Below, one piece after another: positions 1-7,637 of a stretch of 64,000 nucleotides of DNA (position 1 is its first letter; each line of letters begins with the position of its first letter). The position numbers were made by a program, and so were the translations under genes. The notes beneath the pieces are model-generated. The model was not told the DNA's origin and did no database searches. It worked only from the letters and a program-made list of their open reading frames with translations. The stretch is from SFDP01 sp051891855 (GTDB taxonomy: Bacteria > Bacillota > Clostridia > Lachnospirales > Lachnospiraceae), in NCBI GenBank assembly GCA_051891855.1, contig JBJFFP010000048.1:1-64000 (forward strand), written 5' to 3'.

Positions 1-1
1 C

Positions 2-331
2 GGAGCTATACCCAGTGCAATATTGATTCTTATGGTAGATCCGTTGGAATGCGTTTATTTCGTAATCTTTATTCTGGTTCTTCAGCAGTTTGACGGAAAC
101 ATACTGGGGCCTAAGATTTTGGGAAATACCATTGGTATATCCGCATTCTGGATTATTTTTTCCGTAACGGTATTCGGAGGCTTATTCGGCGTACTGGGAA
201 TGGTAATCGGTGTACCTGCATTTGCCGTGATTTATAACCTGTTTAACCGATATGTACGGAAGCGGCTGAAAGGAAAAGGCTATCCGGTAGATACTGAGTA
301 TTATAAGAATATTGATAAAATGGAAGAATAG
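2..331 (+). CDS. AI-2E family transporter, C-terminal fragment (5' end outside window)
   Basis: The reading frame is open from base 2, so the gene starts upstream of the window and only about 109 C-terminal residues are present. The segment has a hydrophobic stretch around FVIFILVLQQFDGNILGP, the Q-x-x-D-G-N-x-x-x-P signature of AI-2E (PF01594) permeases, then Gly-rich membrane helices ending in a basic tail (RYVRKRLKGKG). Family members are integral membrane proteins with about eight helices; most have no proven substrate and some are sodium/proton antiporters. A 21-bp-stem terminator follows the stop directly. Family call is firm; substrate unknown. Confidence 0.88.
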   Translation, partial: GAIPSAILILMVDPLECVYFVIFILVLQQFDGNILGPKILGNTIGISAFWIIFSVTVFGGLFGVLGMVIGVPAFAVIYNLFNRYVRKRLKGKGYPVDTEYYKNIDKMEE

Positions 332-339
332 ACTCCACA

Positions 340-397
340 AAAAGCCGACACAACTATTCGTTAAACTGTTCTTTTGCGAATAGTTGTGTCGGCTTTT
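340..397. terminator. Strong bidirectional intrinsic terminator between convergent genes
   Basis: A perfect 21-bp inverted repeat (340-360 pairs with 377-397) encloses a 16-base loop. The stem begins with AAAA and ends with TTTT, so an RNA from either strand carries a U-run. It lies between the plus-strand AI-2E gene and the minus-strand LUD gene, which converge here. Confidence 0.93.
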
Positions 398-426
398 CTA
401 TCTACTCTTTTTAGCAGATAATATAC

Positions 427-1032
427 TTAATACCCCAGATTTTCATTAATCAGAATCACTTCATAATCTGCACCGGTAGGCTTGGACAGAAAAACGGTCA
501 GTCCACGGCAGATTCTTTCCGGGCTGTTGCAATCATAGCATTTGTCCCCTTTAGCTGCACAGGGTGTTTTGCGTTTCAGACGCTGGCAGTTTAAAGGTGA
601 AGCCACATTACGTGCCCGAAAAAGGGCCTGCTCATAATCAGGTGCAATTTTATTTGCTCCTACAACAAGATAGACCTTCTTAGGCCCGTAAAGGGTTGCT
701 GAAACGCGGTTGCAGGTACCGTCGATATTAATTAATTCCCCGGTTTGGGCCACGCCGTTTAAGGAAGAAAAATAGATTTTAGCCCGATGGGCAAGCTCAC
801 GCATTTCCTGATCACTTTTGTCCGGCAGGGGCTTCCAGGGCCAATAAATCTGATTTTCCTTACTTAATGCTTCATATAGCCCCATTTCCTGTATGGTAAC
901 GGAACCGCCGATACCGATTTCCTCTCCCTTAAGGGTGTCGGCCAAATATTCCACAGCTTCTGCAGAAGTCTCAAAGCAGGAAACCTGAAAGCCTTTTTTT
1001 TCCAAATTGCCTTTTAAAACAGTAAAATCCAT
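427..1032 (-). CDS. LUD-domain (lactate utilization/DUF162) protein
   Basis: This 201-residue protein has LUD-domain hallmarks: a GGSVT motif at residues 42-46 and NIDGTCNRV at 102-110, as in LutC/YkgG-like proteins that act with lactate-oxidising complexes or as stand-alone proteins of unknown reaction. A cysteine-rich stretch (Cys149, 158, 165, 168, 175) near the C terminus could bind metal or an Fe-S cluster; that is inference. The start chosen is the ATG at 1032, which has GGAGG a few bases upstream; an in-frame ATG at 1068 has no such site. No LutA or LutB homologue is adjacent. It follows the cytidylate-kinase-like gene by 50 bases and probably shares its transcript. Confidence 0.85.
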   Translation of the reverse strand: MDFTVLKGNLEKKGFQVSCFETSAEAVEYLADTLKGEEIGIGGSVTIQEMGLYEALSKENQIYWPWKPLPDKSDQEMRELAHRAKIYFSSLNGVAQTGELINIDGTCNRVSATLYGPKKVYLVVGANKIAPDYEQALFRARNVASPLNCQRLKRKTPCAAKGDKCYDCNSPERICRGLTVFLSKPTGADYEVILINENLGY

Positions 1033-1082
1033 TTCCTTTCCTCCATATAGACACTTAGTTTTTACCAATCAATCCAATCTGA

Positions 1083-1706
1083 TTAACGATTATATTCAAA
1101 ATTTTCCACTGCCTGAATAATCAACTGCATGCTGCCGTCTATTCCATATTTAGAGCTGTTAATACATAAATCATAGCTGTCAGCCCTTCCCCATTTCTTG
1201 GAAGAATAATAATTATAATAGCTTTGACGCTGTTTATCCTTCTTTTTCATCATTTCTCTGGCCTTTTGCTCAGAAACATCATATTTTTTCATAATCCGCT
1301 TAACTTTATGTTCTTCATTTCCGTAGATAAACAGATTCAGGCAATTTTTATAGTCACTTAAGGCATAATCTGCACATCGGCCCACAATAACACAAGGAGC
1401 CTCATCCGCCATTTTCTTAATGGTATCAAACTGTGCCAGAAAAACCTTGTGACTGATTGGCATATCCATAAAGGAGGAAGCATTGTAGCCAAAGGAATAG
1501 GTATCCATAACCAGATTATATAAAAAGGAATTGGTAGGCCTCTCGTCATGGCTTTCAATCATCTCCTGACAAAAACCACTTTCCTTTGCCGCTCTGGTTA
1601 ATAGCTCCTTATCATAGTATTTAATGCCGAAATGTTCAGCGACTTTTTCTCCTATTTCACGGCCACCAGAGCCAAATTGTCTTCCGATTGTAATGATTGT
1701 ATTCAT
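1083..1706 (-). CDS. Cytidylate kinase-like family protein
   Basis: The 207-residue protein opens with TIGRQFGSGGREIG, the variant P-loop of the cytidylate kinase-like family (PF13189), followed by YYDKELL, which resembles the substrate-binding region of CMP kinase. Classical Cmk is about 220 residues with a different P-loop, so this is a paralogous group found widely in Firmicutes with an untested substrate; a nucleoside-monophosphate kinase role is inferred. AGGTGG precedes the ATG. The gene is first in a two-gene unit with the LUD protein and sits behind a promoter whose -10 element lies inside a 25-bp palindrome, suggesting a dedicated repressor. Confidence 0.85.
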   Translation of the reverse strand: MNTIITIGRQFGSGGREIGEKVAEHFGIKYYDKELLTRAAKESGFCQEMIESHDERPTNSFLYNLVMDTYSFGYNASSFMDMPISHKVFLAQFDTIKKMADEAPCVIVGRCADYALSDYKNCLNLFIYGNEEHKVKRIMKKYDVSEQKAREMMKKKDKQRQSYYNYYSSKKWGRADSYDLCINSSKYGIDGSMQLIIQAVENFEYNR

Positions 1707-1727
1707 TCACAACACCACCTTTTGTTG

Positions 1728-1752
1728 AATTATGTAAACATTTTACACAATT
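1728..1752. promoter_or_regulatory. 25-bp near-perfect inverted repeat, probable operator
   Basis: The core is TGTAAA-CAT-TTTACA with AATT flanks on both sides; arms 1728-1738 and 1742-1752 differ at one position. It covers the -10 element of the promoter for the cytidylate-kinase-like gene, so a dimeric protein bound here would block transcription. The cognate regulator is not in the window. Confidence 0.6.
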
Positions 1753-1768
1753 CAAGCAAAAAATTCAA
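1740..1768 (-). promoter_or_regulatory. Sigma-A-type promoter for the kinase-like/LUD pair
   Basis: On the minus strand, TTGAAT (1763-1768) is separated by 17 bases from TAAAAT (1740-1745). Spacing is ideal and both hexamers are close to consensus. The initiation point would be about 25-30 bases before the ATG at 1706. Confidence 0.65.
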
Positions 1769-1773
1769 TCTTT

Positions 1774-2694
1774 TTATGAAAAGTGCTGTAATTTCATCAA
1801 CAGATTTTCAAAATATTCCGGAAGCTCTGCTTTCGTTTCAATGTAGCGGTTATCTTTTGGATGAGAAAAGCCCAGAATATAGGCATGAAGGGTTTGTCCC
1901 TGAAGATGAAAGCGGTTTTTGGTATCTCCATAGAGCTCATCTCCTAAAAGGGGATGTCCCATAGAGGACAGATGCACACGAATCTGATGAGTTCTTCCGG
2001 TTTCCAGACAGCATTCAATATAGGTGGCATTATTCAGCCTTTTCAAAACCTTTACATGGGTAATTGCAGCCTTTCCCTTTCGCTGATTCACTGCCATTTT
2101 TTTTCGTTCAATGGGATGACGTCCGATTGGTGCATCAATATGGTATTCATCCTCCTTAAGGATTCCCATACAGACAGCCCGGTAGCAGCGTGTAATGGTA
2201 TGCTCCTTCAGCTGCCGGGCAATGGATTCATGAGCCAGATCATTTTTACAGACAATTAAAGAGCCTGTAGTATCTTTATCAATACGATGTACAATTCCCG
2301 GGCGCATGATTCCGTTTATTCCTGATAGACTGTCCCTACAATGGAATAAAAGTGCATTTACAAGGGTGTCACCGTAATGTCCCGGTGCGGGATGAACAAC
2401 CATTCCTTTGGGCTTATTGACAACGATAACATCTCCGTCCTCATATAAAATATCCAGGGGAATATTCTGGGGAAGGATTTCCGGCTCCACACTGGGGGGA
2501 AGGCAAAACTCCACCTCATCCTCACTTCTAAGGGTATACTTGGATTTGACCGCTCTTCCGTTTACACTGACCTTCCCCTCCTGAATCATCTTCTGGATAT
2601 AGGAACGGGATAAAAAATCCAGATTAGCACTTAAATATTTATCAATGCGTAAGCCTTCCTCTTCCTCCGGAATCTGAAATTTAAATACGTCCAT
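1774..2694 (-). CDS. rluD: RluA/RluD-family 23S rRNA pseudouridine synthase
   Basis: The enzyme converts uridine to pseudouridine in RNA, in RluD's case in helix 69 of 23S rRNA. The 306 residues contain an N-terminal S4 RNA-binding domain (about 14-75, LRIDKYLS...SYIQKMIQEGKVSVNG) and the catalytic motif GIVHRIDKDTTG, whose Asp is the nucleophile, plus the GRTHQIRVH motif. The gene begins three bases after the lspA stop, the widespread Firmicutes lspA-rluD order, and is probably translationally coupled because no strong ribosome site stands before its ATG. RluD is the best guess among RluA/C/D paralogues. Confidence 0.9.
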   Translation of the reverse strand: MDVFKFQIPEEEEGLRIDKYLSANLDFLSRSYIQKMIQEGKVSVNGRAVKSKYTLRSEDEVEFCLPPSVEPEILPQNIPLDILYEDGDVIVVNKPKGMVVHPAPGHYGDTLVNALLFHCRDSLSGINGIMRPGIVHRIDKDTTGSLIVCKNDLAHESIARQLKEHTITRCYRAVCMGILKEDEYHIDAPIGRHPIERKKMAVNQRKGKAAITHVKVLKRLNNATYIECCLETGRTHQIRVHLSSMGHPLLGDELYGDTKNRFHLQGQTLHAYILGFSHPKDNRYIETKAELPEYFENLLMKLQHFS

Positions 2695-2697
2695 AGG

Positions 2698-3231
2698 TTA
2701 TTTTATCTCTCTTATACGTTTTTGTCGGATATTTAAAAACTCTAAATCCTGTTCCTTGTAATAAAATAAAATCATAAAGGCAAGCAAGACACAGGCCACG
2801 GATACATAGATATCAGCTACGTTGAAAATGGGAAAATTGATTAATACAAAATAGAAAAAGTCAACTACATATTCCAGACGAACACGATCAATCATATTTC
2901 CCACAGCACCGGAAGCAATCATTACCAGAAGGATATGGAGCCACAGATACCGTTTTCCTTCCGGCATTTTAAACAGTACATAGCAGATAGCCACCAGAAT
3001 TATACAGGCAATTAAAATAAAAAAAGCTTTTTGATTCTGCAGCATTCCAAAAGCAGCCCCCCTGTTTTCCAGGTAGTTTAGTTCAAAAACCCCTTCAATG
3101 ACAGGTACCGCCGGTCGATCCTTAAGATTAATAACTGCCAGATGCTTTGTATACTGATCGATGGCTATTAAAATAACCATCATAATAAAATCCACAAATA
3201 AAATCATTTTCTTTCTTAGTCTACTCTTCAT
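2698..3231 (-). CDS. lspA: Lipoprotein signal peptidase (signal peptidase II)
   Basis: This 177-residue membrane aspartyl protease removes signal peptides from lipoproteins after diacylglyceryl transfer. Four hydrophobic helices are visible, and both catalytic aspartates are present in the conserved contexts GNMIDRV and FNVADIYVS; the NRGAAFG motif is also intact. The start overlaps the aroB stop by 11 bases. An alternative ATG eight codons downstream (3207) would remove a short basic leader. One clear client encoded nearby is the DD-carboxypeptidase at 7638-8630, which has a lipobox. Confidence 0.95.
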   Translation of the reverse strand: MKSRLRKKMILFVDFIMMVILIAIDQYTKHLAVINLKDRPAVPVIEGVFELNYLENRGAAFGMLQNQKAFFILIACIILVAICYVLFKMPEGKRYLWLHILLVMIASGAVGNMIDRVRLEYVVDFFYFVLINFPIFNVADIYVSVACVLLAFMILFYYKEQDLEFLNIRQKRIREIK

Positions 3232-4321
3232 TCCGGTATATAATCTCCTCTATTCCACCTAAAATTTCTTCATCCGTTACCGTATGCTCAATAAAGGCTT
3301 CTCCCACTTTATTTAACAGAATAAATTTAATCTGTCCCTGCTCCATTTTTTTATCCGATTTTGTCAGAGCCAGTATTTGATCAGCCTCAACGTTTTCTAT
3401 ACTGATGGGAAGATTAAAGGGAACAAACATATCTCTGATTTCATAATATTCCTCATTGGAAATCAGCCCTCTTTTCCAAGAAATAAAAGCAGCTGCAACG
3501 GAGCCCAAAGCGATACATTCACCATGCAGCAGAGAGAAATTCATATATTTTTCAATGGCATGCCCTATGGTATGGCCAAAATTCAATAATGCCCTATCTC
3601 CTTTTTCAGTGGGATCCTTTTCCACCACTGCTTTTTTTATCTGGCAGCTGCGATATACCATCTCCTCCAGAATCAGGGGCTTGCGATTACCAATTTCATA
3701 GAGTTTGCCGATCATCCACTCATAGTAAGCCGAATCCTTAATCAGACCATGCTTCATTACCTCTGCAAAGCCATTATAGAATTGGCGTTCATTCAGAGAA
3801 TTTAAAGTGGAAATATTGATATAGACCAGTCGGGGCATTTTGAAGGCACCCACCATATTTTTGTACTGGTCAAAATCTACCCCTGTTTTTCCGCCGATGC
3901 TGCTGTCTACCTGAGCCAAAAGAGAGGTTGGAATCTGGATAAAATCTATTCCTCTCAGGTAAGTGGCTGCTGCATACCCGGTTAAATCTCCGACCACACC
4001 GCCTCCCAGGGCAATTAGCATATCCTTACGCTCGAAATGATGTTCAATTAAAAATCGATACAATTCCTTCACGGTATTCAGAGTCTTACTGGCTTCTCCT
4101 TCCGGAAAGGAAAAGATACAGACCTCCTCTGCCGCTGTTTCCAAAATGGCTTTTACCTGAGAACCATAAAGCTTTTCCACTCGGGAATCAGTAACAATAC
4201 AGAGGCGTTTTTTTCGGGTATCCAGCTTATTTAATTCTTCTTTCAGTGGAAAAAAGCTGTCTTCAAGAACAATATCATAACAGGGTCTGTTTTCATAGAA
4301 AACTTCTAAACGTTTGCTCAT
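3221..4321 (-). CDS. aroB: 3-dehydroquinate synthase
   Basis: AroB carries out step two of the shikimate pathway, converting DAHP to 3-dehydroquinate with catalytic NAD and a divalent metal. The 366-residue protein has the NAD-binding GGGVVGDLTGY, the signature PTSLLAQVDSSIGGKTGVD and the metal-site GHTIGHAIE, and is of normal length. A GAGG ribosome site precedes the ATG. No other aro genes are nearby. The gene lies between a terminator that ends the sepF unit and lspA, with which it overlaps, so aroB-lspA-rluD probably form one transcript. Confidence 0.96.
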   Translation of the reverse strand: MSKRLEVFYENRPCYDIVLEDSFFPLKEELNKLDTRKKRLCIVTDSRVEKLYGSQVKAILETAAEEVCIFSFPEGEASKTLNTVKELYRFLIEHHFERKDMLIALGGGVVGDLTGYAAATYLRGIDFIQIPTSLLAQVDSSIGGKTGVDFDQYKNMVGAFKMPRLVYINISTLNSLNERQFYNGFAEVMKHGLIKDSAYYEWMIGKLYEIGNRKPLILEEMVYRSCQIKKAVVEKDPTEKGDRALLNFGHTIGHAIEKYMNFSLLHGECIALGSVAAAFISWKRGLISNEEYYEIRDMFVPFNLPISIENVEADQILALTKSDKKMEQGQIKFILLNKVGEAFIEHTVTDEEILGGIEEIIYRNEE

Positions 4322-4351
4322 GGCATTTACCTCAATCTATGCTTTTCTTTT

Positions 4352-4382
4352 AAAAAAGACTTCCCGCCACAGGCAGGAAGTC
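4352..4382 (-). terminator. Intrinsic terminator downstream of sepF
   Basis: On the minus strand an 11-bp stem with one mismatch (4372-4382 with 4358-4368) and a three-base loop is followed by six T residues (4357-4352). It ends the yggS-sepF transcript before aroB. Confidence 0.85.
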
Positions 4383-4406
4383 TCTTCCTTTATCACGGAT
4401 TATGTA

Positions 4407-4904
4407 TCAGCGAACGGGAACATCAAAGGAGCCACTTAGGATTTCCTGAAAATCACCGGAAATATCCACACTGGCCGGAGTAATAATAAAAATATAATGG
4501 GAAATCTTCTGTAAATTTCCATTGATGGCATAGCAGGAGCCGGATGTAAAATCAATAATCCTCTGGGCAACTTCCACATCAATTCCTTCCAGATTCAATA
4601 CTACCGTTCTGTTGGCCAGAAGAGTTTCTGTAATCTCTCTTGCCTCTTCTACGGAAGTGGGCTTAATTACACAGACCTCCATTCCGGAGCCGTTGATTCT
4701 GCGGGGCTGCTGTCTGATTGGTGCAACTCTGGGTGTCTGCTTCTTAACCTTGTCTTCATCATAAGAGCTGTCTTGACGTATTGAACTGACCTTACCCTCT
4801 TTAACATCCTCTTCTTCATCTAAATAATCATCATCATCGTAGTATCCGTCATCTTCTCCATCGTTAAGCTTCATTATATTTATAAACTTATCCATTACAC
4901 CCAT
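4407..4904 (-). CDS. sepF: Cell division protein SepF
   Basis: SepF bundles FtsZ filaments and tethers the Z ring to the membrane. The 165-residue protein has the typical N-terminal membrane-binding helix (MGVMDKFINIMKL), a very acidic linker of Asp/Glu/Tyr at about residues 15-37, and the C-terminal SepF domain (from about residue 75: EVCVIKPTSVEEAREI, then VVLNLEGI and RIIDFTSG). AGGAG precedes the ATG. It follows yggS by 18 bases as in the Bacillus ylm cluster, but the usual downstream ylmG, ylmH and divIVA are absent and a terminator follows. Confidence 0.95.
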   Translation of the reverse strand: MGVMDKFINIMKLNDGEDDGYYDDDDYLDEEEDVKEGKVSSIRQDSSYDEDKVKKQTPRVAPIRQQPRRINGSGMEVCVIKPTSVEEAREITETLLANRTVVLNLEGIDVEVAQRIIDFTSGSCYAINGNLQKISHYIFIITPASVDISGDFQEILSGSFDVPVR

Positions 4905-4922
4905 TTTTCACAACTCCTGTTC

Positions 4923-5612
4923 TCATTCTGTCTTATATACACGTTCACCAAAAATACCTGTCCCCACGCGTACATAATCGGCACCTTCTTCAATGGCTAC
5001 CCGATAATCTCCGGTCATTCCCATTGACAAGATATCCATATCCACATTATCAATGTTTTTTGTCATTATGTCAACAGATAATTGTTTCATGGTTTTAAAA
5101 TAGTGGCGGTTTTCCTCTTCATTTTCCACAAAGGGAGCCACCGTCATCAGCCCTTTAATCCTTACTCCGGGCAAAAGGCTGATTTCCCTTATCAGCTTCT
5201 GAGTATCAGCGGGTAAGACTCCGTATTTGGATTCTTCATTGGCAATATTCACCTCTATCAATATAGGCATAACCTTCTCTTTTTTGACTGCTTCTTTGCT
5301 GATTTCCTCAGCCAGTCTGAGAGAATCCACACTATGGATTAAAGCCACCTTATCGATAATGTATTTTACCTTGTTCCGCTGTAAATGTCCAATCATATGC
5401 CAACGGATATCAGAAGGAAGCTTGTCATACTTCTCTTGAATCTCCTGGACTTTATTTTCACCGAAATCACGAATCCCACAGTCATAGGCTTCACGGATAG
5501 CAGAGACAGGCTTTGTCTTGCTTACGGCAATCAGCTTTATCTTTCCCTTTTTATCGGCAGGTGAGGCAAGGTCAATTACCTCCCGTACCCGATTAATATT
5601 TTCCTGTATCAT
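4923..5612 (-). CDS. yggS: YggS-family pyridoxal-phosphate homeostasis protein
   Basis: YggS/YlmE proteins are single-domain PLP-binding proteins with an alanine-racemase-like barrel that control PLP pools and have no confirmed catalytic turnover. The 229-residue sequence shows the PLP-lysine motif LIAVSKTKP, then DFGENKVQEIQEK, WHMIGHLQRNK and the C-terminal LSMGMTGDYRVAIEEGADYVRVGTGIFG. GGAG stands just before the ATG. It lies between the HlyD-like gene and sepF, a conserved neighbourhood in Clostridia. Confidence 0.94.
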   Translation of the reverse strand: MIQENINRVREVIDLASPADKKGKIKLIAVSKTKPVSAIREAYDCGIRDFGENKVQEIQEKYDKLPSDIRWHMIGHLQRNKVKYIIDKVALIHSVDSLRLAEEISKEAVKKEKVMPILIEVNIANEESKYGVLPADTQKLIREISLLPGVRIKGLMTVAPFVENEEENRHYFKTMKQLSVDIMTKNIDNVDMDILSMGMTGDYRVAIEEGADYVRVGTGIFGERVYKTE

Positions 5613-5629
5613 TCTCCACTCTTCTTTCT

Positions 5630-7024
5630 TTAATATAAAAGCTCATTTTCGTCTACGGCTTGGGCATCAAGCACGATATAGTCATATTCAATCAATCCAT
5701 ATTCCGTATTGGAACGAATAATGGAGTATTCCTCATTCTGATAAAGAATTTGAATCTGTTTAAAATCAGCATATCCCTTATTTTTATTATATACTCCTAC
5801 TAAAGAAGCTGTTTGGGAAACGGTAAAGCTGCTGTTGGAATCCAGCTTGAGAAGCCGGTTTCCCGCCTCCAGCTCAGGGCTTCCTACATAATAGTTCCCA
5901 TCTTCCTTATTGTATATGCTTACAGTAACAAACTGGCTGAGCTGATTTCCGTTTTCATCATAGATTTCCTTCAGCACACCCTGCTCGCCGTTTTCCCCAC
6001 TTTTGGTAACATACTCTTCAGGAACCAGGTAGAACTGTTTTTCTACAATGGCAGAATTGGGTACTTTAAGTCCGCTGGCCTCTTCTAAAATCAGTTCAAT
6101 TTCCACAAATCGATCTGTACAGAAGGATATCATGGAATTGTTAAAGGTCAGCTGTACATAGGTATCTGCATCTTTGTTGGTAAAGGAGCTGATCTCTGCC
6201 CAGGAAACATACTGATTCCTCAAAAATTTAACCTGAACATATTCCATTTCTAATAAAAGCGCTGCTCTCTCAGGATCCGTTTTTATAATCAGAGACCATT
6301 CTTCATCGGTAACCAGCTTATAAATGGGATCACCGGAATTAACCAGCGCATTACTGATTAGCTGTGTTTTTTCATAATCGGTCTTATTTAAAATCTCATC
6401 GGTAATTTGAGCAGGATCGTAATCCTCATATCCATCATAAGAATATACCACAATACCGGATATCGGTGCATTACATACATTGATCAGACCGCTTTCACCG
6501 GAACGATTCAGGCTGTCCAGATTTTCCAGAATATTTGCATTAGCCTGCTTATACACCGTACCCTTGATGGCATGCTTAAATTCATATAAAGAGGAAAAAC
6601 TCTGGGTGTCAAAGTCTTTTTTATACTCCATAATATCGCTTCTAAGCTCCTCCAGATCAGCCTCGTCCAGAGAATTTTCACCCATATTCTGTTCTTCCAG
6701 AATATCCTGTAATCGCCCGCCTTCGTCCACGGTACATACCATTTTACCAGTACCGATTCTCTCACCCTCTCTGACGTAATAGTTAATATATCCGTCATAA
6801 CTGCTGTTAATAATCATTTCTTCCCTGATGGCAAGTCCGGTATAAATGTTTTCCACATAAAGGGAGCCTGTCTTAACCTGATATCCCGCTATATGGGTAC
6901 TGGTAAAATACATAAATACACAAATAATGATATAGACCAAAATTCCCCCGAAGAAAATCATTCCCAGGTTAATATTCAAGGGCTTGCGATATTGTCGTAT
7001 TTTTCCTGAATCATGATTTGCCAA
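5630..7024 (-). CDS. HlyD-family membrane-fusion-like protein
   Basis: The 464-residue protein has a basic cytoplasmic N terminus, one membrane helix at about residues 20-45 and an extracytoplasmic domain related to HlyD/RND membrane-fusion proteins, including a half-barrel sandwich (about 60-100 and again about 195-240, GLINVCNAPISGIVVYS) and a C-terminal beta-barrel portion. Start is TTG, supported by GGAGGG six bases upstream. No ABC or RND pump is encoded next to it. In Clostridia, homologues sit next to yggS-sepF, so a cell-envelope or division role is possible, but that is inference. Confidence 0.75.
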   Translation of the reverse strand: MANHDSGKIRQYRKPLNINLGMIFFGGILVYIIICVFMYFTSTHIAGYQVKTGSLYVENIYTGLAIREEMIINSSYDGYINYYVREGERIGTGKMVCTVDEGGRLQDILEEQNMGENSLDEADLEELRSDIMEYKKDFDTQSFSSLYEFKHAIKGTVYKQANANILENLDSLNRSGESGLINVCNAPISGIVVYSYDGYEDYDPAQITDEILNKTDYEKTQLISNALVNSGDPIYKLVTDEEWSLIIKTDPERAALLLEMEYVQVKFLRNQYVSWAEISSFTNKDADTYVQLTFNNSMISFCTDRFVEIELILEEASGLKVPNSAIVEKQFYLVPEEYVTKSGENGEQGVLKEIYDENGNQLSQFVTVSIYNKEDGNYYVGSPELEAGNRLLKLDSNSSFTVSQTASLVGVYNKNKGYADFKQIQILYQNEEYSIIRSNTEYGLIEYDYIVLDAQAVDENELLY

Positions 7025-7057
7025 TTGCGGCCCTCCAAAACTAAACTACAATTTTCC

Positions 7058-7086
7058 AAAAAAAGGGACTGCTTCCACAGTCCCTT
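7058..7086 (-). terminator. Intrinsic terminator after the 139-residue P-loop gene
   Basis: A 9-bp stem (7078-7086 with 7063-7071) with a six-base loop is followed on the minus strand by seven T residues. It separates the P-loop gene from the HlyD-like gene. Confidence 0.88.
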
Positions 7087-7116
7087 ATGTATTCAATCTC
7101 TATATTTATTAAGCAC

Positions 7117-7536
7117 TTATAGGGATACAACAATCTTTGACTTCATACTCTCGTCAAGGTCTTTCTCATCACGGGAAACACTTAAAATAAAATCAATTCC
7201 AAACTTCTCTCCTAACTGCTCCAGCTTATCCACAACAGGAGTAATGCTGCTATCCTCCAGCTTTGCAATCTTTAAGAAGCTGTCAAAATACATTTGCTGT
7301 AAATCATGATCCTGAGAAATAATCCCACAGATAAATCCAATAAATTCATCACTGTTTTTAAAATCAAAATCAGAAACATCGATTAAACGAACCTTATTAT
7401 TCAATTCAAACATATGCTTACCGCTTTTGTCTAAATAAACAATATTTCCAGAAACATTTTTCACTTCACTATTCACTTTGTCCAGCAAGTATTTCGTCTT
7501 GCCCTTTCCCTTTTGCCCTACAATCAACTGAACCAT
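7117..7536 (-). CDS. Small P-loop ATPase-like protein of unknown function
   Basis: Only 139 residues long, it begins with beta-strand VQLIV and a Walker A loop GQKGKGKT (residues 7-14). A possible Walker-B-like strand is DFILSVSRDEKD near the C terminus. Sequences of this kind are sometimes labelled twitching-motility or PilT-like in Lachnospiraceae, but there is no hexameric PilT domain, so the label should not be trusted. AGGAGGG precedes the ATG. The gene is monocistronic: its own promoter is at 7606-7634 and its terminator at 7058-7086. I do not recognise a function. Confidence 0.7.
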   Translation of the reverse strand: MVQLIVGQKGKGKTKYLLDKVNSEVKNVSGNIVYLDKSGKHMFELNNKVRLIDVSDFDFKNSDEFIGFICGIISQDHDLQQMYFDSFLKIAKLEDSSITPVVDKLEQLGEKFGIDFILSVSRDEKDLDESMKSKIVVSL

Positions 7537-7605
7537 TGGTAATCCCTCCTAAAGTAAAATAAAGTTGCGTATATTCCCATAAAGGCCCATTCGTAACCTA
7601 TAATT

Positions 7606-7634
7606 ATTATAGTGGATATCCGGTTAAAAAACAA
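7606..7634 (-). promoter_or_regulatory. Sigma-A-type promoter for the small P-loop gene
   Basis: The -10 TATAAT (7606-7611) is a perfect match; 17 bases upstream is TTGTTT (7629-7634), a weak -35. The predicted leader is about 60 bases. Confidence 0.55.
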
Positions 7635-7637
7635 CCT

